Below, in pieces: positions 46,900-57,811 of a DNA stretch of 64,000 bases. Location: assembly GCA_014218235.1 (NCBI GenBank), contig CM024764.1, forward strand, positions 63,215,184 to 63,279,183. Direction: 5' to 3'. The translations under genes and the position numbers were made by a program. The stretch's first letter is position 1. Every line of letters begins with the position of its first letter. The DNA comes from Colocasia esculenta (taxonomy: Eukaryota > Streptophyta > Magnoliopsida > Alismatales > Araceae). Under the pieces are notes generated by a model, which made no database searches, was not told where the DNA came from, and worked only from the letters and a program-made list of their open reading frames with translations.

Positions 46900-47300
46900 A
46901 TTATTATGTTGTGCTTATGTACTGGTTCCTATCCTAGTGTGATTTCTGTCATATTTTGTTTATTTCAGTCTCTGATTATTTACCCTTCTGTTTTTGCCCT
47001 ATATCCGCTATATGTGAATATTATGTTGTGCATATGTACTGGTTCCTATCCTAGTGTGATTTCTATCATATTATGTTCATTTCAGTCTGTGATTATTTAT
47101 CCTCCTATTTTTGCCCTATATCTGCCATCTGTGATTATTAACTTGTGCTTATGTACTGGTTCCTATCCTAATGTGAATTTTGTCATATTATGTTCAATTC
47201 AGTCTGTGATTAATTATCCTCCTGCCATGATTGTGTGATTTTTAACTTGTGCTTATGTACTGGTTCCTATCCTAGTGTGATTTCTATCATATTATGTTGA
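46900..47300 (+). repeat. Tandem repeat of about 115 bp, four copies
   Basis: TTATGTACTGGTTCCTATCC recurs at about 46916, 47032, 47150 and 47254, each time followed by TATTATGTT- or CATATTTTG-like sequence and TTTCAGTCTGTGATTA. Confidence 0.8.
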
Positions 47301-47639
47301 ATTCAGTCTGTGATTAATCACAACATAAAATGTGTAGTTATTTATCCTCCTGCAATGAACTGGCTTTTATGTTGTTCTCATTTGATTAATCCTCCTGCCA
47401 TGAATTAGATACAGACATGTAGATTCATAAGCTATTCATGTAGATGTGATCATGTAAATCTGTTTAGGTTTTGGTCTTCTTTGGCCATTTCACAACCCCC
47501 AACCATAGACATTTGTCCTGGTAGATCATTCCATCATCTCTTAATTACTGTTACCCTTCTTGTTTTGTGAAAGTTTAATGACTGGTTAATGACTATGTTT
47601 ACCATAAAATAACAATTATATCTGTCCTGCTTTCCTGTT

Positions 47640-48480
47640 ATTTATCCTCCTGTCATGAATGTGTAGTTCTATCTATCTTATTTATGTACTGGTTCCTAGT
47701 GTGATTTCTACTTTTTATGTAGTTCATTGTGTTCCTTTCACTACCTAGTGTTTATAGTGTTTATTTGACTACCAGTATATGTAGCTATTTAAACATATTG
47801 TTTTCAGTTAATGAAGGTTAATGACTCTGTTTACCATAAATTAGGAATTCTATCTGTCCTGCTTTCTTGTTATTTATCCTCCTGCCATGAATGTTTAGTT
47901 CTATCTATCCTATTTATGTACTGGTTCCTAGTGTGATTTCTACTTTTTATGTAGTTCATTGTGTTTCTTTCACTGCCTAGTGTTTATAGTGTTTATTTGA
48001 CTACCAGTATATGTAGTTATGTAAACATATTGTTTTCAGTTAATGAAGGTTAATGACTCTGTTTATCATAAATTAGGAATTCTATCTGTCCTACTTTCCT
48101 ATTATTTATCCTCCTGCCATGAATGTTTAGTTCTATCTATCCTATTTATGTACTGGTTCTTAGTGTGATTTCTGCTTTTTATGTAGTTCATTGTGTTTCT
48201 TTCACTACCTAGTGTTTATAGTGTTTATTTGACTACCAGTATATGTAGTTATGTAAACATATTGTTTTTAGTTAATGAAGGTTAATGACTCTATTTACCA
48301 TAAATTAGGAATTCTATCTGTCCTGCTTTCCTGTTATTTATCCTCCTGCCATGAATGTTTAGTTCTATCTATCCTATTTATGTACTGGTTCCTAGTGTGA
48401 TTTCTGCTTTTTATGTAGTTCATTGTGTTTCTTTCACTACCTAGTGTTTATTTGACTACCAATATATATTAATTTACTGG
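47640..48480 (+). repeat. Tandem repeat of 232 bp, about 3.6 copies
   Basis: TGTACTGGTTCCTAGTGTG recurs at about 47685, 47917, 48149 and 48381 with a constant step of 232 bp. Units are highly similar and contain CCTCCTGCCATGAATG and TAATGAAGGTTAATGACTCT. A larger flanking block (47395-47640) is duplicated at 48607-48865, so the array lies between direct copies. Confidence 0.85.
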
Positions 48481-48865
48481 TTCCTAGTGTTTATATGAAT
48501 GTAGTTATGTAAACAGACATGTTGATCCATGTTTAGTTCTATCTATCCTATTTATGTACTGGTTTCTCCTGCCATGAACTGGTTTTTATGTAGTTCTCCT
48601 TTCATTAATCCTCCTTCCATGAATTAGATACAGACATGTAGATCCATGTGTTATTCATGTAGATGTGATCATGTAGTTCTGTTCAGGTTTTCTTTGGCCA
48701 TTTCACAACCCCCAACCATAGACATCTGTCCTGGTAGCTCATTCCATTATCTCTTAATTAATGTTACCCATCTTATTTTGTGAAAGTTTAATGACTGGTT
48801 AATGACTCTGTTTACCATAAAATAAGAATTATATCTGTCCTGCTTTCCTGTTATTTATCATCCTA

Positions 48866-49594
48866 GTTCCTAGTGTTTATTTCACTGCCTTCTATATGTT
48901 TCACACCGATTTCATTATATCTTCATTTGTCACAGTATAATATATATCTAATTGTGGACCCATGTTTTAAGGTTTTGAGGTGCTTTTAGTGGTGAAAATT
49001 TGAAGGATGTCTTAGCCAGGTACTTCAACGAATTTGTAAATTCAAATTTTTATGTTTACCTTTGTTTACTGATCATGACTTCGTGTAGCATTGTGATATT
49101 TAGTTTAAATTGAGTAATTACCATCTACTTCCTGGGAACTATTAGAAAATGCTTTATGCATGTTTTTATTTGTGCATATTTTTTTTAATTACCATCTCCC
49201 AATCCATCCTTTACCAGCCTGCCAAAACTGAGTTGGTTGTTGCTTATCTGTGCACAAAATGGCTTATTCAATTAAAATTGATATCTTATCCCAGAAAATA
49301 CTCATAAACCCATTTGCAAGGAACCAAATGAACCCTAAGTTAATCATTCAATCATGGAACTAATGGTGGGGCTCTCTTATACTGCTTTCAAGCTAGAACC
49401 AAGTGAATAACTGATATTTAATAACATAGAAAGCTTAATACTTCCAAATCTTTAATCCCCCCTGAATGCATGGGAGGGGTAATCCCTTCTTTCTTTAACC
49501 ATCTAGAAAGATAAAGAGAACTTGCAATAGCCAATGTAGAAATCCTCATATGTTACTAAAATAATAATCTAAAACTAAGAACAAAGACATAACT
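48866..49594. other. AT-rich DNA left of the chromovirus
   Basis: Nothing recognisable. No frame with a domain. Confidence 0.5.
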
Positions 49595-52500
49595 TGTAGC
49601 GACCCTCATTATATCGGTACGGTTATACCAACCCACGTCGATATAGTGAACGTTGCCACAGTGGGACATTTACCCAACAATAACATTCAGCTGAGATACA
49701 CGTGAATATAAGAACAGAGTAGCGGAAGTAAAAGAACCACTGTCTTCATTTCATTCATCATCCGCGTTTAACATACATGTTCTGATAACATTTAAAGAGC
49801 TAAAAGTCCACATAATTTAAATTGCTGAAAATTAAATACATAGATGTCCATACTTATACATTCTTCCATGATAATGCTAGTACAATGTTCAATTTACATA
49901 CTATGAAAATCACAAAATGTCACAAGTACTCCAACACTCTAATCTCCACGCTCGGAGTCGGTCTCCAACGTCTCCTCCACAAGTGTCTCGTCACCAACTA
50001 CATTTGTACGCCGAAGCAAGTAGTGAGTCTAAAAGACTCCGCAAGTACTTCTACACATACCGCACATGCACATATTATAGTAGGTTCTACATACACATTC
50101 ACAAGACACAACACGTAGCATGCTTGACGTTAAATTTTACAACCTATCATGGTGAATCTACAATTTAAACACATGGACTATGCTTTCAGATTTCCTAAAA
50201 TAGAATCACCTATCAATGCTTTCTATTCATTCCTCACATAAAAATCTACCTTCAACCAACTAAGACATGGAAGCCATTAACATAAATTCCCGAGCATGCA
50301 TGAAAGGAAACATACCTAACATGGAATCTACACATTTCTACGCATATACGTAACCATTTTACATGCTTTAAGCTTGCTGTTTTACATACTTTAGCAACCA
50401 TAATCTAACACATGAGAGCTACACAACGATTAAATCACAACATGTGAACAACCAAGTATGGAAGTTGTTTATATATGCTTAACAATTATCCCTAGCATGG
50501 ATTCTAGGCATTTTGCATACATAAACATGATCATAACATAGTAAAGCTAATGTTTAAGCATGATTTCAGATTGTCAAAACATGGATTACAAACTCACATC
50601 CTCACATTTTGGTTTCACATTTTTACACAATTTCAAATTCACATATTTCACACTTTACACATGCACTTTTACACATTGTTCACATTCACATTTTTCACAT
50701 GAACACATACACATTTACACATTCACATTTAGTGCCGTGACACATAGTCCAAACCACCAAAGAAGGACACAACACATCACATCACATAGACGCCATCTAG
50801 GCAATACAATGGCGACTCTTGGACTGCGCAGACCGGGAGAACAAGTCTCCACCCTAACCAGTGGTACTTGTCCACCTCCAGGATTTCCCCCTAATGCCCT
50901 TAGGGTCACAACACATTGAACCTTCTCAGGGGGACTTTTCCCTGATACGGTTCCACTGCCCTCTACGGAAGCAGAGTCACATTTGGCACAAGTTACACAT
51001 TACACATTTTACTGATTTTAACACATATGTTTACACATGTCACTCTCATTTCATTCACTTTCTCACTCACATGCACACTTCTCTATTTTTCCTAACATGG
51101 CACTACAATTACAGAAATTTAGTACTCAGGAAATTTCACTAATCAGGTTGCTATATACAAAATCAAATCATTTTACAACGGCATGCATTAGTTTCGCATT
51201 TCTACATAGAAAATTCATATTGCATCATATACTTGTCCAAATGACCTGAAATTTTAACCACTAGCTGATTTTGGGTTTAGGATCCCACATGCAAATTTTC
51301 AAATTTTTCTAACCTAAAACGTAATTACAGCAAATCTAACATCAAATTCACATGATACCCGCAATTCAAGTTAGCATGGAGTTGAACACCAATCACAATT
51401 TAACAACTCACTGTCTGAACCCTAGCATGCATAGAACCACATGATTTATTCCCGAATTTATTGGGCAATACACAATTTATGAAAGATTTATCGTGACCTA
51501 CGCATGATTTCTATTTCCCAAAACAAAAAATTCAATAAATCATACAAGCATGGAAAATTCCAGAAACTCAGAGCACATACAGGGTTGTACATACATGGTC
51601 TAAAAAAATTAGGGCAACATGATTTTACCATGGATTATCAGGATAATGGTGAGGACATACACACGAACATTCTTCCACATGCTTTTAAATATGTAATAAG
51701 CTCTACCATCCACAAAATAAGTGTACATTCACATTCTCATCCATTACATTAGCTAGTATACATAGCATATAAGAGATTACATTATATCTCATCGTGAAAC
51801 ATATCGAAATTAATCATATAGAAGGGCAGAACAGTTCACTGTTCTGTCCAGACGAACTTGGCGGCGGTCTCTGGCCGTTCCAGGAGTGGACGGCAAGATC
51901 GCTGGACGCACACCAGGGATCTCGGCGTCAAGGGCATTGACGCCAAGTTCCTGTCTGTGCAGAAACACAGGCCGAACTCAAATGCAAAGGTGAAAGGGGG
52001 ATCTAGGACACGAGGGAAAATGCACAAAATGATAAAACCAACCTAGACACATACAGGGACGTTATGGGTAGGGTACTTGCCTTTTAGATATACTCCAAAA
52101 GGATCAAAAGGCTTGGTGAAGCTCTCCTTGGGTTGTCCCAAGAAGTTCCCAACCAGCCTCCAAGATGGCCTTCCTCCGGGTTCTTGAGCAAGCTCCAGTG
52201 CAATCCGAGGTTGGGGATGCCTTCCTCGATGATCCAGCAAGCTCCTTGATGCAGCAGGTGGCCAGATCAAGCTTCAGAACTTCAGATTTTGGGGTTGCAA
52301 AGGTGAGGGTTTCTCACAGTCCGAAAATAGGGTTTCACTCCTTTCTCTTCTTCCTCTCTTGCAAAGGGGCAAAGAGAAGGCTTAGGGTTGTAAAAATGGG
52401 TTTGTATATAGGAGAGGGGGTTCTCCTATCACGCAGGGGTGACAAGATGGCCTTTCAGACCGTTGGGGACAGCTCCCCAATGGTTGGGGTGGCTTGCTTC

Positions 52501-52876
52501 CGGAATTTCCGGCTCTGCAACGCATGCAGGTCAGAGAAGTTGGCGTCCACATCGCTGGACGCTGGGGTTAGTGTTGGCGTCCATAGGGTTGACGCAGACA
52601 CCACATCGACGTCTGTTGATATTGACGCCAATTTGGCCTTCGGTCAGAACTCTAAAACATGCAGAAACCATGTACATCTTATACCTATATATGTCATATG
52701 CATACTACTACGTACACACTACCATCATACCATTCATACATTATTTACATCTAATTTATACACATGCATGCAATAGTATACTAACTAGTACTTACGTAGA
52801 TATTTACATACGTACATACACAACATGAATTATTTACATGCAACACAATAATGCAACAAAATTCGAGGGCCTTACA
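49595..52876 (-). repeat. 3' LTR of the chromovirus
   Basis: Plus-strand ends TGTAGCGACCCTC and GAGGGCCTTACA. It includes a CA-rich tract (50590-50740) and GGCGTC/GACGCC words at 51850-51960 and 52540-52640. Open frames of 119 and 203 residues in it recur wholly or in part in the other LTR, with no known domain. Confidence 0.95.
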
Positions 52877-52888
52877 CCCTCTCCCCTT
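52877..52888 (-). other. Polypurine tract of the chromovirus
   Basis: Minus-strand AAGGGGAGAGGG directly abuts the LTR start. Confidence 0.8.
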
Positions 52889-52899
52889 AAAAGAAACTT

Positions 52900-54120
52900 C
52901 GTCCTCGAAGTTAGAACGATACTACTCAAACAAAAGGGATACTTCTTCTTCATCGCATCCTCAAGCTCCCAAGTAGCCTCCTCTCGCGAGAAGTTTCACC
53001 AGAGAACTTTCACCGACGCAATACTCTTGTTCCGGAGATGCTGAACCTTCCGGTCAAGAATAGCTACTGGTTGCTCGACATACGACAGATCTGGCTGAAT
53101 CTCCACTGGCTCATGACTAATCACATGAGACGGATCTCGGACATACTTCCTGAGCATCGAAACGTGGAAAACGGGATGAACACTAGCCAAAGATGGGGGT
53201 AATGCTAGCTCATATGCCACGCTGCCCAATCGTCTGAGAATCTCATATGGGCCAATGAACCTAGGGCTCAACTTACTATGCCTGCCAAATCTGACAACAC
53301 CTCGAGTAGGCGATATCTTCAAGAAGACATGATCGCCAACCTCGAACTCAAGATCCTTCCTCCTGTTGTCGGCATAGCTCTTCTGCCTATCCTGTGCCGC
53401 AACAAGCCTCTTCCTGATAAGCTGGACCTTATCCGAAGTCTCCTGAACTAACTCCGGACCGATCAGCTGCCTATCACCAGTCTCCTCCCAACATAAAGGA
53501 GATCTGCAGGGCCTACCATACAACGCCTCGAATGGAGCCATACCAATACTTGCATGAAAGCTGTTGTTGTATGCGAACTCCACTAGAGGTAGATGGCGCT
53601 CCCAATCATCCTTCCAATCCAAGCACACATGCTCTCAACATATCCTCGAGCGTCTGGATAGTCCTCTCGGACTGTCCATCAGTCTGGGGATGAAACGCCG
53701 AACTGAGCTTCAGCTCCGAACCTAAAGCATCCTGAAGACCCTTCCACAACCTCGAAGTAAATCTCGGATCTCGATCCGAAATGATCGACTTCGGCACACC
53801 ATGCAATCTAATGATACTACTAACATACAATCTAGCTAAACTCTCTACTGACTGCTTCTTCTTCATAGGCAAGAAATGAGCAGTCTTCGAGAATCTATCT
53901 ACAACTACCCAAATCGAGTCATTGCCCCTTCTAGATCGAGGCAAACCCGAAACAAAGTCCATAGTGACAGCTTCCCACTTCCATACTGGGATATCCATCC
54001 TCTGCATAAGGCCGGATGGTCGCTGCCGCTCGGCTTTCACTTGCTGACATACTAACATCTAGACACATAATCCGCAACATCCTTCTTCATGCCGGACCAC
54101 CAAAATGATCTCTTCAGATT
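52900..54120 (-). pseudogene. Integrase and chromodomain of the chromovirus
   Basis: Integrase core in pieces: AVTMDFVSGLPRS (first Asp), IISDRDPRFTS (second Asp) and QTDGQSERTIQTLEDML (Glu) in 54058-53606. Then, after a frameshift near 53620, HLPLVEFAYNNS and GPYEILRRLG in 53628-52996. The C-terminal chromodomain (about 53060-52940) reads ILDRKVQHLRNKSIASVKVLW, then a TGA at 52996-52998 where the family has Arg (CGA to TGA), then NFSREEATWE. The zinc-binding HHCC part lies partly upstream (HPGNTKMYQ near 54120) and is interrupted by stops. It would integrate cDNA; the chromodomain is thought to guide integration to marked chromatin. Confidence 0.85.
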
Positions 54121-55773
54121 TGGTACATCTTAGTGTTACCCGGATGAATAGAGAATCGCGATCTATGAGCCTCCGCTAACACATGCTCACGGACATCTAC
54201 TAAATCAGGGACACAAACACGGTGCTGAAATCTAATCACACCGTCCTCATCACGAGCAATGCCTGCCTTGCCCACTAACTCTAAGAGTCTAGGGTCGGCT
54301 TCCTGTTGCTCGATCACCTCATCCAAAACCGAGGACCTAAGAGATAACTGAGCTACAAAAGCCTGGCATAACGATGGCTCTAACTCAGTCAACGCGCAAG
54401 CCGCATCTTCCAACATCTTCCAATCCTGCTGGAGAGATGGCCTCTTTCTACTCAGGCATCCGCTACGACATTCGCCTTCCCAGGGTGATACTGAAGGTCG
54501 AAGTCATAGTCCTTCAAGAACTCAATCCATCTCCTCTGCCTCAGGTTTAATTCCTTTTGGGAGAAAAGATACTTCAAGCTCTTGTGGTCGGTAAACACCT
54601 CAAATCTGACACCATAAAGATAGTGCCTCCAGATCTTTAGTGCATGAACCACTGCTGCGAGCTCCAAGTCATGAGTCGGATAGTTCTTCTCATGCTCCTT
54701 CAACTGACGAGAAGCATAAGCCACTACCCTTTCCTGCTGCATTAGCACACAGCCTAAACCAATCCGAGACGCATCCGTGTAGATAGCAAAACCCTCTACA
54801 CCGCTCGGTAAGACTAACACCGGGGCTGTCGTGAGCTTAGTCTTCAATAATTGAAAACTACTCTCACACTTCTCGGACCAAAAAACTTCACTCCCTTTCT
54901 GGTAAGCTGAGTCAAAGGGGCGGCGATGGATGAAAATCCCTCAATAAATCGCCGATAGTAACCAGCTAAACCAATAAAACTACGAATCTCCGAAGGGGTC
55001 TTGGGAATCTCCCAATCCATAACTGCCTGGACCTTTGCTGGATCAACTGCAACACCAGCACCGGAGATAACATGCCCGAGGAAATGAACCTCGCGCAACC
55101 AAAAATCGCACTTGCTGAACTTAGCATACAGCTTGTGCTCACGAAGAACCTCTAACACTACCCTCAAATGCTGACGGTGCGTGGCCTCATCCGGAGAGTA
55201 GACCAACACATCATCAATAAACACTACGACAAAGCTATCTAGATAAGGCCTAAACACCCTGTTCATGAGATCCATGAACGCTGCAGGGGCATTGGTCAAT
55301 CCGAAAGGAAGGACCAAAAACTCATAATGTCCATAACGGGTTCTAAACGCCGTCTTGGACACATCCTCACTCCGAATCCTCAACTGATGATAACCAGATC
55401 GCAAGTCAATCTTAGAAAAGACTGATGCATCTCGCAACTGGTCAAACAAATCATCAATACGAGGTAAGGGATACCTATTCTTCACAGTCACTTGGTTCAA
55501 CTTCCTATAGTCAATGCATAACCTAAGTGACCCGTCTTTCTTCTTGACGAACAATACAGGTGCGCCCCAAGGGGAAACACTAGGGCGAATAAATCCCTTA
55601 TCAAGCAACTCTTGCAACTGCCTCCTCAACTCGGCTAACTCCGCAGGTGCCATCCGATATGGAGCCTTCGAGATAGGAGAGGTGCCCGGAAGCAACTCTA
55701 TGGTAAACTCTATCTCTCTATCCGGTGGCAATCCAGACAAGTCATCAGGAAAGACATCTGGAAAATCCTGCAC
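54114..55773 (-). pseudogene. Reverse transcriptase and RNase H of the chromovirus
   Basis: RT (55773-54844): LCIDYRKLNQVT, then the catalytic FIDDVLVYSPD, then FLGHVISGAGV. A frameshift at about 54850 leads into RNase H (54847-54452): YTDASRIGLGCVL (Asp), HDLELAAVVHALK (Glu), FTDHKSLKYLF (Asp). At 54452-54454 a TGA results from a one-base loss in the family motif ADALSRK. A connection region follows (54416-54114) with HRSRFSIHPGNTKMY, the start of the integrase zinc-binding part. All key catalytic residues remain visible. Confidence 0.9.
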
Positions 55774-55842
55774 TACCTCAATCTCGCAAGAGTAGGTGAC
55801 TCATCAGCCTCTGGTACTAACACCACGCTGGCAAGAAAAGCG

Positions 55843-56270
55843 TCACAACCCTTGTTCACCATGCGCATCGCCTTCATGGCAGAGATGACTATCTTTCCCG
55901 CCAATTCCTTGGCAAGGGGTGAGAGAACTCATCCTCACCAGGAATGCGGAAAACAATCCTCTTCGACGACAATCCACTAACGCATAGTGCTCCTCTAGCC
56001 AATCCAGACCAAGAATAGCATCATAGTCCTTCATCTTTAGCAAGAAGAAACACCCATCTAGGATTCTATCCTCAATGCACACAGGTAACGACGGAATGCA
56101 CTTCCTAGTCGATACCGTACCCGCAGGGGTGTGCACAGACAAAGAGACCTCTAAATCCTCAGACTCTATGCCTGACTCTAGGGCTAACTGCCTAGCGAAC
56201 CGCTCGGAAATGAACGAGTGAGTAGCACCCGTATCAAACAAAACCCGAGCGTGCACACCTAGAGTAAAAC
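55843..56270 (-). pseudogene. Aspartic protease of the chromovirus
   Basis: ARVLFDTGATHSFIS, with the catalytic DTG near 56230, and DAILGLDWLEEHYALVDC downstream. It is out of frame with the preceding gag part (a frameshift at about 56265) and breaks again near 55920 before RT. It cleaves the polyprotein in active family members. Confidence 0.85.
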
Positions 56271-57049
56271 CGTACCTTCGGTGACATGCTCCGCCTGCTC
56301 GGCGTCCTCTCGAGCTAAAGCAAACACTCGAGCTGGGGCTCGAGGCCTTCCTGGTCTTCCTGTAGCTGGCGCCGCTGCCGCTACTGCTGCTGGGGCTGGC
56401 GCTCCGCGCTGGACTCCCTGCTGAAGTCTTGGGCAATCCTTGATCTTGTGGTCGCTGCTTCCGCACTTCAAGCACTTGCCCGTAATCATCCAACACTCGG
56501 AACCACCATGTGTCCTCCCACAGTGGGGACACTCTTTCTTCACACCAGGGGAACGTACAGAAGGTACCTGAGTACTGCCGACTGCTACTGGTCGCTGCTG
56601 TGTCGGGTACACCGCTTTCTTCTTGTCCTGCCGCTGGAATGTCGCTGCTGGCCTCTTCTGCGAAGCTTCTTTTCTTCCAGGTATTGCTCCATCTCTCCCT
56701 CCTGCCTACAAGCAGCACTGAGGGCCTCGTCCAACGTGCGGTGGTCAAATGCCACGAGTCTCGTCCGCAGTGATGGCTTGAGTCCCATCACGAACTTCTT
56801 TGTCTTTCTGCGCTCGTCTGCCACGATATGAGGTGCATATTTAGAGAGTTCAGAAAATCTTGCCTCATATTCCAGCACGGTCATGGAGCCTTGAGTCAAA
56901 GATAGGAATTCTTGCTCCATCCGATCTTGCACATGCTCGGGGACGAACTTGGCCCGAAAGAGCCTCACGAACTCGTCCCACGCAACATCAATAGCTCCGT
57001 CCTCAAACCGGGTACGCAGCAATGAAGCCCACCATACATCAGCTCTTTC

Positions 57050-57126
57050 CTGCAGTACACCGTTCATAAGCACCATCTAAACAAATCTAGCTTAACAACA
57101 CATACAAGCATATAACTAAAACATAC
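57050..57126 (-). other. Intron-like segment 2 in gag (77 bp)
   Basis: Minus strand: donor CAG/GTATGT, acceptor TGTACTGCAG/GA. The 77 bp (not a multiple of three) separate ATYMLQ from ERADVWW, contiguous in gag relatives. The segment is T-rich. Confidence 0.6.
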
Positions 57127-57322
57127 CTGTAGCATGTAGGTGGCTAATGTAACCTTATCCTCATCTGCACACCTGATGGCTCGGAAGATCTTTTCTATCT
57201 CCCTCATCCAGCTTTCAGCCAACAATGGGATCGCTCTCCCCCTTAAAAGAGGGTGGCAGCATCCTCTTGAATCTCTCCATGGTAGAAGGTCCACCATGGT
57301 CCTGAGCTGGTACTTGAGCCTG

Positions 57323-57407
57323 CTACAGTACACAGCAAGCAATACACAATCAACACAATATCACATAATTAAATAAAGCAGACTATTAATCATTTTATTA
57401 GTCTAAC
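57323..57407 (-). other. Intron-like segment 1 in gag (85 bp)
   Basis: Minus strand: donor CAG/GTTAGA, acceptor TGTACTGTAG/CAG, T-rich. It separates the Gln/Ala-rich N-terminal part from the conserved part starting QAQVPAQ. 85 bp is not a multiple of three. Confidence 0.5.
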
Positions 57408-57794
57408 CTGAGCCTCCAACTGTGCCTGGAGTGCTGCCTGGGTATGAGCCTGCGTCTGCATGGCTTGCACCAGACCTTGCATGAATACTCCATAATCCAC
57501 AGGCGGCGGTGGGGGAAGTACAGGAACCTTGCGGTGCCGGGGCCTGCTGCTCCGCCCGCTCGTCACGTCTCGGCTCGTCCTCACGGGCCGACGCTCCGCC
57601 ACGCCTACCTCTCGAAGCCATGGCTGTAATAAATTTCAGCCACCATTAGAGCTAGGTTACTAAGTTTTCTAACCATTTCTTATCTACTTTTCATTCATTA
57701 TTAATCATTTCTACACATGTGGACATTCCTATGTAGACTTAGCATGTAATGAAGATGATGACTTATGTATATTCATGTGCAATCTCAACCGGTT

Positions 57795-57806
57795 GCTCTG
57801 ATACCA
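57795..57806 (-). promoter_or_regulatory. Primer-binding site of the chromovirus
   Basis: Minus-strand TGGTATCAGAGC, five bases from the 5' LTR end. Confidence 0.9.
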
Positions 57807-57811
57807 ATCTC

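Larger units (their letters stand above)
56259..57621 (-). pseudogene. gag of the chromovirus, with two intron-like segments
   Basis: Starts at ATG 57621 (MASRGRRGG, Arg-rich). A one-base shift near 57525 leads to VDYGVFMQGLVQAMQTQAH. An intron-like segment 57407-57323 follows, then QAQVPAQ...RMLPPSFKG. Another one-base shift near 57240 leads to WMREIEKIFRAI and ATYMLQ, then a second intron-like segment 57126-57050, then ERADVWW, the FLSLTQGSMTVLEYEARF block and RKTKKFVMGL. A further shift (56748-56612) leads to the zinc knuckles CPHCGRTHGGSEC and CLKCGSSDHKIKDC. It is the capsid/nucleocapsid precursor; this copy cannot be translated whole. The intron reading is inference from splice signals and restored continuity. 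Confidence 0.8.
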
